From: Verrucomicrobiota bacterium
GTDB lineage: Bacteria; Verrucomicrobiota; Verrucomicrobiia; Chthoniobacterales; UBA10450
Assembly (NCBI GenBank): GCA_003219995.1
Contig: QHRC01000045.1
Location: forward strand, 3,416-19,592
DNA length: 16,177 nt
Direction of reading: 5' to 3'
The notes under the pieces: model-generated
Told to the model about the DNA's origin: nothing
The model's database searches: none
Seen by the model: the letters and a program-made list of their open reading frames with translations, nothing else
Translations under genes and position numbers: made by a program
Shown here: positions 1 through 5,656 of the stretch, one piece after another
Layout: each line of letters opens with the position of its first letter
How positions within the stretch are numbered: the first letter of the stretch is position 1

Positions 1-235
1 AATTTTCTTTTTCGTCATAGAAGCTGGTCGTGACCGGGTTTTTGGAAAGCGTCTGCAGGGTGAGCGGCGTGATAAATTCGGTCGCGTCGTGAGTCATCAC
101 GACAAAAACTTGATGCCCTTGTTTGATGAGGAGACTGGCGAGCTCGGCGGATTTGTAGGCGGCAATTGATCCGGTAACTCCGAGCACAATAGATTTTGGG
201 CTCGGCCGAATGCGCAGGACCTTTCGCGCGCTCAT
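1..235 (-). CDS. coaBC: Phosphopantothenoylcysteine decarboxylase / phosphopantothenate-cysteine ligase, N-terminal part
   Basis: Only the first 78 codons are present; the gene runs off the left edge. CoaBC makes 4'-phosphopantetheine for coenzyme A by adding cysteine to 4'-phosphopantothenate and decarboxylating the product; the N-terminal flavoprotein (CoaC) half does the decarboxylation. Reading down from 235, the protein shows the family signature VLGVTGSIAAYKSAELASLL, followed by QVFVVMTHDATEFITPLTLQ, which is the FMN-binding start of the decarboxylase domain. The ATG at 235 has GGAG ten bases upstream (246-249 on the complement). An in-frame ATG at 268 would add eleven charged residues but has no ribosome site. 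It is last in the run mutY-yicC-gmk-coaBC, 46 bases after gmk. The gmk-coaBC neighbourhood is common in bacteria. Whether the ligase half is fused cannot be seen here. Confidence 0.93.
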   Translation of the reverse strand, partial: MSARKVLRIRPSPKSIVLGVTGSIAAYKSAELASLLIKQGHQVFVVMTHDATEFITPLTLQTLSKNPVTTSFYDEKEN

Positions 236-281
236 TTTATCGCTTCTCCGTTTTGAATCTTTCTCCATGCCAGATCGACAA

Positions 282-893
282 TCACTTTTGGATGAGACGC
301 CGGCTCAAATAACGTTCCGCACCCATGATGTGGCGAAATTTTAGCAAGTCTTCTTCAACCGATCGACTGATGATGGTGTAGCGATAGTCGCGCCACAATT
401 CCATTTCGCGGGCGGCAGTAACGAGACGCACTTCGATTTGCTTTTCGGTTTCCGTTCCGCGTTTGGTCAGGCGGCGGCGGAGTTCATCAAGGTCGGGCGG
501 CATGATGAAAACATCGGTAAGGGCCTGGCGAACGAATTCATCTTTGCAGTTTCTAATCGTGGCGGCGCCTTGTGTGTCGATGTCGATCAAAACATCAACG
601 CCATCTTTCAAGTTGCTGATGATCGGTTTAAGCAGCGTGCCGTAATAATAACCGTGTACTTTTGCATGTTCCAAGAATTCCCCCGCCTTAACGCGCGTGA
701 GAAAATCGGCTTCCGACACAAATTGATAATCTTCGCCTTCAATTTCGCCGGCGCGCGCGGGGCGCGTTGTCCAGGAAACCGAATAAACGAAGTCTGGTGT
801 TTGCCGAAGCGCGTCGCACAGCGTCGTTTTGCCCGCGCCCGAGGGTGCGGAAACAACGAAGAGAATTCCGTAACGGCTGAACTGTTTATTCAA
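282..893 (-). CDS. gmk: Guanylate kinase
   Basis: Phosphorylates GMP to GDP with ATP in the cytoplasm, an essential purine step. Using the start chosen here the protein is 203 residues, close to the roughly 207 of E. coli. Visible motifs are the P-loop SAPSGAGKT (about 15-23), the GMP-binding segment SVSWTTRPARAGEIEGEDYQ (38-57), EFLEHAKVHGYYYGT (72-86), DVLIDIDTQGA (100-110) and the lid region LTKRGTETEKQIEVRL (142-157). The start is inferred: no ATG lies near the P-loop, and the first sensible codon is TTG at 893, which overlaps the yicC stop by eight bases. A longer reading frame to 1025 would run deep into yicC and add about 44 residues that match nothing in the family, so I reject it. 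The overlap implies translational coupling to yicC. One small oddity is Trp in SVSWTTR, where Ser, Ala or Thr is usual. Confidence 0.95.
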   Translation of the reverse strand: MNKQFSRYGILFVVSAPSGAGKTTLCDALRQTPDFVYSVSWTTRPARAGEIEGEDYQFVSEADFLTRVKAGEFLEHAKVHGYYYGTLLKPIISNLKDGVDVLIDIDTQGAATIRNCKDEFVRQALTDVFIMPPDLDELRRRLTKRGTETEKQIEVRLVTAAREMELWRDYRYTIISRSVEEDLLKFRHIMGAERYLSRRLIQK

Positions 894-1761
894 GATTCTG
901 GACTTGTTCGCGAATTTTCTCCAACTCCGCCTTGCTGGCGACGACGCGCTGCGAAATGGCGGCATCGTTTGCCTTGGCGCCGAGAGTATTGAGTTCGCGA
1001 AAGATCTCCTGGATGATGAATTCAAGCGTCCGGCCGACCGGCTCGTTTTTGCGCAGATGGTGCGCGAACTGGGCGAGATGACTTTCCAGACGCGTCAATT
1101 CCTCCGAGATGTCAGCCCGGTCGGCGAAAAAGGAAATCTCCTTCATGAGACGTTCGTCGTCGGGCGCGATCGGCAGTCCGGCTTTTTGAATGCGCTCGAG
1201 AAGTGCGGCGCGATATCTTTTCACCACTTCGGGATGCAGGGCGCGGATTTCCTTGAGTTGCTTGCGCATCGCTTTGAGCCGATGGATCAGGTCCTTGGCG
1301 AGATGTCGGCCTTCGCGTTCGCGCATCTTAATCAAATCGGCAAGGGCAGTGTGAAGCGCGCGCTCGATGGCGGGCCATACCTCCTGCGCGCTCACGGTAT
1401 GTTCTGGAAAACGCATCACGCCCGGAGCCTGGAGAATTGCGCCGATGGTGATCTCGCCCGGCGCATCCAGTTCCTGTTGCAAGGCGCGCATCGCTTCGTG
1501 GTAGGAGCGGGCCAGCCCGGTATCGAGAGCGAGTTTGCGCGCACCGTTTTGACCGTCGTGAAAAGTAACGACGACATTTGTCCGCCCGCGCGAGATATTT
1601 TCATTAATCGCCTGGCGGATGCGCGGCTCGAGCTCAATCAGATCGCGCGGCAGATTGACCACGATGTCGCTCTGTTTCCGGTTCACGGAATTTAGTTCGA
1701 CGCTGAACTTTGCTCCGCCGTGATCGATCTCGCCGCGGCCATAGCCGGTCATGCTGCGCAT
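886..1761 (-). CDS. yicC: YicC/YloC family endoribonuclease
   Basis: Full length at 291 residues. The N-terminal YicC domain opens with the invariant-looking MRSMTGYGRGE and FSVELNSVNRKQSDIVVNLP, and is followed by ISRGRTNVVVTF. The C-terminal DUF1732 part holds the metal/RNA-site region GRTLEFIIQEIFRELNTLG (about 243-261) and ends KAELEKIREQVQNLE, the usual family ending. YicC is known from E. coli as an RNA endonuclease affecting small RNA levels; YloC is the Bacillus relative. The ATG at 1761 is preceded by an A-rich tract without a clear Shine-Dalgarno site; a second in-frame ATG three codons in (1752) is an alternative. It lies 23 bases after the mutY stop and overlaps gmk by eight bases, so it sits in the middle of a co-transcribed run. 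Pairing with gmk is conserved widely among bacteria. Confidence 0.95.
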   Translation of the reverse strand: MRSMTGYGRGEIDHGGAKFSVELNSVNRKQSDIVVNLPRDLIELEPRIRQAINENISRGRTNVVVTFHDGQNGARKLALDTGLARSYHEAMRALQQELDAPGEITIGAILQAPGVMRFPEHTVSAQEVWPAIERALHTALADLIKMREREGRHLAKDLIHRLKAMRKQLKEIRALHPEVVKRYRAALLERIQKAGLPIAPDDERLMKEISFFADRADISEELTRLESHLAQFAHHLRKNEPVGRTLEFIIQEIFRELNTLGAKANDAAISQRVVASKAELEKIREQVQNLE

Positions 1762-1784
1762 ATTTCAATTCTTTTCTTTCGAAG

Positions 1785-2876
1785 TTAGGCTGGGGCAAAG
1801 GTGCTGCAAAGCTTTTGTAATCGCCGGGCGAGAAGTTGCTCAACGGCGCGACGATGTGGTGAGGGCATTGGAATCGAAGCGAGCTGAGCAGGTGAAAACC
1901 AGCGTTGCACTTTCGTCCGCAGGCGTGGAGGCGGGCAGGCGAAAATTTTCAAGGTGATGCGGTGGTTTGTGAAAGGAAAGATCAACATGTGAAGTGGGCG
2001 GCCGCTGCTTGATTCGTTTTCTCCCGAAAGCTCACCCGTTCGGGTCGCCCATCCATGTCGCGCGCGTCCCCGCGGCTCCATTGTCGATCTTGCCCGCGGG
2101 AGAATCCACATGCCGCGCCAACGGCCGCTCGATTGCTCGAGGAGAAGTCGATTGCGATGGAAGGTGAAAGCATGCGCTTCGGTGAGCTCTTTTCGCGGCG
2201 GCCGGAGTTTTTTGATGGGGAGCGTTTCTGGATCCTGCGCGCGACAAAATTTGTTGACCGGACAGATTCTACATTTGGGCGCACGCGCCGTGCAGACGAG
2301 CGCGCCGAGGTCCATGAGCGCGGAATTATGCGACGCTGCTCCGCGCGCGGGGAGAAAATGGGCCGCGTAATGCCAAATTGTTTCGCGGCCTCTGCTTGAG
2401 TCAATCGGATCGCGCACGGCGAACAAGCGCGCCATGACTCGGGCGATGTTTGCTTCGACCAGTGGAACGGATCGATCGAACGCAAATGTCGCGACAGCGT
2501 TCGCTGTGTAACGGCCGATCCCCGGAAGCGCGCGCAGATTGTCGATCTTGTCCGGCAACACTCCGCCATGTTCACGTAAGAGGATTTTTGCGAGAGCATG
2601 CAGATTGCGCGCTCGGGCGTAGTAACCCAGTCCTTGCCAGGCGTGGAGAACGCTGGATTCCGCAGCAAGCGCGAGAGCGGAAAAATCGGGGAACCGGCGC
2701 AGCCACTTGTTATAATAAGGGAGGACAGTGGCGACTTGGGTTTGCTGAAGCATGAACTCAGAAACGAGGATCGCGTAGGGATCGCGGGTTCGCCGCCAGG
2801 GAAGATCCCGCCCGTCTCGGCGATACCAGCGCGAAAGAGAGCGACGGAAGCTGCGAACGTCCTGTGGCGAGATCAA
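1785..2876 (-). CDS. mutY: A/G-specific adenine glycosylase
   Basis: Removes adenine mispaired with 8-oxoguanine in base excision repair. From the start used here it has 363 residues. The N-terminal HhH-GPD domain contains LPWRRTRDPY, SEFMLQQTQVATV with the conserved Glu40, GLGYYARARNL, and the helix-hairpin-helix LPGIGRYTANAVATFAF (117-133). The 4Fe-4S loop is intact as Cys195-X6-Cys202-X2-Cys205-X5-Cys211. A C-terminal MutT-like domain for recognising 8-oxoG shows SGRWRGMWILPR and FTNHRITLKIF. Unusually, the position of the catalytic Asp (E. coli Asp138) is Glu141 in VPLVEANIARV. The hairpin carries Tyr rather than Lys, as expected for a monofunctional glycosylase. Start: TTG at 2876 gives the normal distance to LPW. 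The longer frame begins with TTG at 2909 inside a palindromic repeat, so I reject it; neither has a ribosome site. It is probably the first gene of the minus-strand run. Confidence 0.93.
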   Translation of the reverse strand: MISPQDVRSFRRSLSRWYRRDGRDLPWRRTRDPYAILVSEFMLQQTQVATVLPYYNKWLRRFPDFSALALAAESSVLHAWQGLGYYARARNLHALAKILLREHGGVLPDKIDNLRALPGIGRYTANAVATFAFDRSVPLVEANIARVMARLFAVRDPIDSSRGRETIWHYAAHFLPARGAASHNSALMDLGALVCTARAPKCRICPVNKFCRAQDPETLPIKKLRPPRKELTEAHAFTFHRNRLLLEQSSGRWRGMWILPRARSTMEPRGRARHGWATRTGELSGENESSSGRPLHMLIFPFTNHRITLKIFACPPPRLRTKVQRWFSPAQLASIPMPSPHRRAVEQLLARRLQKLCSTFAPA

Positions 2877-2887
2877 AGTTGAAGCAA

Positions 2888-2967
2888 ACGTCGAACGCCC
2901 AGCGCCCAACGTCCAATCTCGAATTCAGAGTTGAGCGTTGGACGTTGAACGTTCAGCGTTGGACGTT
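2888..2967. repeat. Imperfect palindromic intergenic repeat between mutY and rnhC
   Basis: This spacer between divergent genes is an imperfect inverted repeat about 80 bases long, centred on GAATTC (2921-2926). CAACGTCCAA at 2907-2916 is the exact reverse complement of TTGGACGTTG at 2938-2947, and the outer arms also pair with mismatches. The 13-mer AGCGTTGGACGTT occurs twice, at 2934-2946 and 2955-2967. Frames open across it and would give peptides rich in NVQRWT/NAQRPT, a style I recall from mispredicted short ORFs in Verrucomicrobiota genomes. I therefore read it as a dispersed non-coding repeat. Both mutY and rnhC promoters would have to lie in or beside it. Confidence 0.75.
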
Positions 2968-2980
2968 CTCCGCCAAGCGA

Positions 2981-3928
2981 ATGAATTCTTACACGCACGT
3001 GCTGACGCTGGAGCAGACAACGCAACTTCGCGCTTTGCTTGAAGAGCTCGGCTTCGAGTTTTCCCAGAAGCCGTATACGCTTTTCTTTGCGCGGAAAAAT
3101 AAGCTGAGTGTCGCGGTTTACGAGAAAGGTCCGAAAGTTCTCGTGCAAGGCAAGGGGGTGGAAGAGTTCGTCCAGTTTGTGCTGGAACCGAAAATTTTCG
3201 GCGAAGCCACACTTGGCTACGAAGAAGTGCATTTACCGAAGATGTTCGAACCGCACTTCGGCGTGGATGAAAGCGGAAAGGGAGATTTCTTTGGACCACT
3301 GGTGATCGCGGGCGTGTACGTTGATCGAGGGATTGCGCGCAAGCTTTTGAATGCGGGCGTGCAGGATAGCAAACGGATCAGCTCGGATGCGCGCATCCAT
3401 GCGCTGGGCCTTACCATTCGCAAAACTGCTGGCGGCCTGACTGAGACCGTGTTGATTGGGCCTGCAAAGTATAACGAGCTTTACGAGAAGTTCGGTAATC
3501 TGAACAGCTTGCTCGGATGGGGACACGCGCGGGTCATCGAAAATTTGCTGGAAAAAAAGCCGAATTGTCCGCGTTCGTTGTCCGACCAGTTTGCGGATGC
3601 GCGCGTGATCGAACAGTCGCTTTTACGACATGGTCGCAAAATCGACATCGAACAACGGACCAAGGCGGAGTCGGATATTGCGGTGGCAGCGGCGTCCATT
3701 CTGGCGCGAGAGGGCTTTATCAACTGGCTGGATCGTCATGGAAAAAGCTTCGGTTTGCGCTTGGAACGCGGAGCATCGGCCAGTGTGAAGGAGACTGGGA
3801 GAAAACTCGTGGAAATGAAAGGGCCGCAGATACTGCGCGAGGTGGCAAAAGTGCACTTCCGCACGGCGCACGAGATCGCGCCGAACGACTATCCTGCGCC
3901 GCGTCCAAGTAAAAATTGGCAGAAGTGA
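2981..3928 (+). CDS. rnhC: Ribonuclease HIII
   Basis: Cleaves the RNA strand of RNA-DNA hybrids. The 315 residues match the roughly 310 of Bacillus RNase HIII. The N-terminal DUF3378 (TBP-like) substrate-binding domain covers about 1-85, including LGFEFSQKPYTLFFARKNKL and KVLVQGKG. The type 2 RNase H fold begins at HFGVDESGKGDFFGPLVIAG (92-111), the hallmark of RNase HIII rather than HII. Candidate metal ligands in the family's D-E-D-E order are Asp96, Glu97, Asp202 (in SDQFAD) and Glu230 (in RTKAESDIAVAAASILAR). The ATG at 2981 is chosen because the upstream in-frame extension to 2864 reads through a palindromic repeat and part of mutY. No Shine-Dalgarno site is seen. It is divergent from mutY and is followed 68 bases later by the DUF4388 gene on the same strand. 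Confidence 0.95.
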   Translation: MNSYTHVLTLEQTTQLRALLEELGFEFSQKPYTLFFARKNKLSVAVYEKGPKVLVQGKGVEEFVQFVLEPKIFGEATLGYEEVHLPKMFEPHFGVDESGKGDFFGPLVIAGVYVDRGIARKLLNAGVQDSKRISSDARIHALGLTIRKTAGGLTETVLIGPAKYNELYEKFGNLNSLLGWGHARVIENLLEKKPNCPRSLSDQFADARVIEQSLLRHGRKIDIEQRTKAESDIAVAAASILAREGFINWLDRHGKSFGLRLERGASASVKETGRKLVEMKGPQILREVAKVHFRTAHEIAPNDYPAPRPSKNWQK

Positions 3929-3996
3929 GGGGGCTGGCCGTTGCGCGGTTTCGGGCAAGCTTCCTGCTGTGATTATTCCACGCTCGCTTTGCAATT

Positions 3997-4734
3997 GTGG
4001 AAACCCGGCTTCTTATTCTTAACGAAGACCCTGTCTTCCAGGATAAATCGCTCGCGATTTTCGACCAGATAGACGAGCTCGAAACGCAGATTGGGCGGAC
4101 GCTTTCCGAAGCGGTGTCGATTCTTCTGGGTGAGAATTTTGATGCTTTGGTCGTGGAAGGCGAATCCGCCCTCGCGCTGGAACAGGCGACGAATGCCCGG
4201 CAGCATTTTCCCTCGCTCAAGATCATGTGCTTGGTGCCGGAGGCGGGCAAAGCGGAGGAAGTGGTGGCGGAGCAGCAGAACATCGCGCTCATTGTGAGCA
4301 GGCAGAGCGGGCGGGGACTGAAGCGGGTACTGAAGAGTTTCGTGTGCTCGCTTGAGAAACGTTCCAGAACGGCGGCCGAGGGGATTGATCCTTGCCATTC
4401 GCTGATTGGCAATTTGAATCAGTTTTCGGCAGCGGAAATTCTACAGATGAGCTGTTTGAGCCAGCGGAGCGGACGTTTCACGTTTAAATCCGGACGGGGC
4501 AACAGCGAGATTTATCTGCAGCACGGGTCGATACGTCATGCGCTTTTTGGTTCATTGGAAGGCGAAGCGGCGGTGGCGGAGATTTTCCGATGGCGGCAAG
4601 GCCGTTTTTACTTCGAGGAAGGGATCATCAGCCAGCTGCAAACAGTCGATCGTCCCTGGGCGCATTTGTTGATCGACAACCTGCAAAAGCTCGACGAGAC
4701 GCTCGAACTGGTCAGTTTGAAATCGCAATCATGA
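3997..4734 (+). CDS. Pseudo-receiver plus DUF4388 (PATAN-like) protein
   Basis: 245 residues in two domains. Residues about 1-118 have the beta-alpha pattern of a response-regulator receiver, with hydrophobic strands TRLLILNE, FDALVVEG, LKIMCLV and IALIVSR, but the phospho-acceptor position appears to be Glu54 and the usual Thr/Ser and Lys-Pro are Val and Ser-Arg. It is therefore probably not phosphorylated. Residues about 135-232 match DUF4388: GNLNQFSAAEILQMSCLSQ, GRFTFKSG, EIYLQHGSIRHALFGSLEGE and EIFRWRQGRFYFEEG. DUF4388 proteins occur in signalling and surface-behaviour systems of many phyla; the specific role is unknown. The start is GTG at 3997; an in-frame stop (3970-3972) lies just upstream and no ATG is available. 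The stop overlaps the next gene's start as ATGA, so the two are translationally coupled and probably work together. Confidence 0.8.
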   Translation: METRLLILNEDPVFQDKSLAIFDQIDELETQIGRTLSEAVSILLGENFDALVVEGESALALEQATNARQHFPSLKIMCLVPEAGKAEEVVAEQQNIALIVSRQSGRGLKRVLKSFVCSLEKRSRTAAEGIDPCHSLIGNLNQFSAAEILQMSCLSQRSGRFTFKSGRGNSEIYLQHGSIRHALFGSLEGEAAVAEIFRWRQGRFYFEEGIISQLQTVDRPWAHLLIDNLQKLDETLELVSLKSQS

Positions 4735-5165
4735 GAGACAAAGAGCTCGAGACCAAGCTCCGTCTACTCACTTTGCAGCTGGATAACTGGAAGAAGCTGC
4801 ATGATTTCATCACTTACGGGCTCGATAAGGCGAAGCCAATCATCTCGGTCGAGCAGGAGCGCCAGTTTACCGAAATTCGCGCCCATCTCTTGCAGGAAAT
4901 GGAACATGTTTTCAAGAAGCTAAACATTCTGGGCGAGCTCTCGGGCAAATCGATGAATGTGTTGCAGCGTGGTGTCTCTGTTCGCGGAGTGCGCGAACTC
5001 TCCAGCGACGAAGTACGCCGGCTCGAAACCGAATGGAACGCAGTTTTCACCAAGTTAGGCGTCATGCAGGGCCAGTTGAAAGCGCAGCGCAAGGAACTGG
5101 CCGAGCAAACGACGTTTGCTTATCATCTGAACCGGCTTTTTCGACGGCCGGCCACAGCACACTGA
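4731..5165 (+). CDS. Small helical, coiled-coil-like protein of unknown function
   Basis: 144 residues, not recognised as a named family. The sequence is highly charged and almost devoid of Pro and Gly, with heptad-like runs: KELETKLRLLTLQLDNWKKL near the N-terminus, EIRAHLLQEMEHVFKKLNIL in the middle and RRLETEWNAVFTKLGVMQGQ towards the C-terminus. It probably folds as a helical bundle or coiled coil. There is no signal peptide, membrane segment or Cys pair. The ATG at 4731 overlaps the stop of the DUF4388 gene as ATGA (4731-4734), which fixes the start. A longer in-frame reading from 4590 lies inside the DUF4388 gene and is a shadow. The coupling suggests a partner or effector of the pseudo-receiver/DUF4388 protein; that is inference from gene order only. 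Confidence 0.75.
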   Translation: MRDKELETKLRLLTLQLDNWKKLHDFITYGLDKAKPIISVEQERQFTEIRAHLLQEMEHVFKKLNILGELSGKSMNVLQRGVSVRGVRELSSDEVRRLETEWNAVFTKLGVMQGQLKAQRKELAEQTTFAYHLNRLFRRPATAH

Positions 5166-5280
5166 TTCGGACGGCGTGTAGGCTTGCGCCTTGTCACCCA
5201 ACAGGTTAGCTGAGAAAAATTTCCCTTTTTTGTTTAATTTTGCCGCCAGTTTAGCGATGAGAGGCGATTCTTTTTTGGAT

Positions 5281-5637
5281 ATGGCAAAACTCACTAAGCG
5301 CGACATCGTGGTCGCTATCAGCAACCAAACAGGAATGGTTCAACACGAAGTTTTCGACGTGGTCCAGCGGACCCTTGATAAAATTACCGACAGCCTGGCC
5401 AATAACGTGGCCGTCGAGCTGCGTAACTTCGGTGTTTTTCAACCGCGGCTTACCAAGCCGCGCGTGGGACGAAACCCGAACCAGCCAGGCACCAGTTTCG
5501 TCATTCCGCCGCGAGCTACTGTGAAGTTCAAGGCCGGCAAAATCATGCGCCAGCGAGTTGAGAAGCTTTCGCGAGAATTAAAGGAAGCGTCCGAACGGCG
5601 GCAAAACGCAGCCCCTGGCAATCACAACGGCCAGTAG
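5281..5637 (+). CDS. HU/IHF-family DNA-binding protein
   Basis: 118 residues. The N-terminal helical dimer region is MAKLTKRDIVVAISNQTG and EVFDVVQRTLDKITDSLANN, followed by the strand region VELRNFGVFQPRLTKPRVGR. The DNA-bending arm carries RNPNQPGTSFVIPP with the Pro that intercalates in HU and IHF, and the family end is ATVKFKAGKIMRQRVEKL. The remaining 25 or so residues are a polar Glu/Arg/Asn/Gln tail not found in standard 90-residue HU. It acts on nucleoid structure, and possibly on site-specific complexes if closer to IHF, which cannot be decided here. Start: ATG at 5281 gives the canonical MAKLTKRD; an ATG at 5257 would add MRGDSFLD and cannot be fully excluded. The upstream 5166-5280 stretch is T-rich near 5217-5242, with no clear promoter. 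Its stop faces the kinase stop across 19 bases. Confidence 0.93.
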   Translation: MAKLTKRDIVVAISNQTGMVQHEVFDVVQRTLDKITDSLANNVAVELRNFGVFQPRLTKPRVGRNPNQPGTSFVIPPRATVKFKAGKIMRQRVEKLSRELKEASERRQNAAPGNHNGQ

Positions 5638-5656
5638 ATTAGCCAGCACCGCACCG

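Noticed and set aside
236..281. A missing or hidden rpoZ between gmk and coaBC
   Set aside because: The gap is only 46 bases and cannot encode the omega subunit; it is simply absent at this place.
904..1695. Long plus-strand open frame (263 codons) opposite yicC
   Set aside because: It is antisense to a clear YicC protein, has no domain or ribosome site, and is explained by the codon bias of the real gene.
2877..2909. MutY start at TTG 2909
   Set aside because: It lies in the repeat; TTG at 2876 gives the usual spacing to LPW in the family.
2888..2967. Possible CRISPR-like array from the duplicated 13-mer
   Set aside because: Only two copies, with a short spacer, within a palindrome; no array periodicity and no cas gene.
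2864..2980. N-terminal extension of RNase HIII by 39 codons
   Set aside because: It reads through the palindromic repeat and into mutY; the family N-terminus fits the ATG at 2981.
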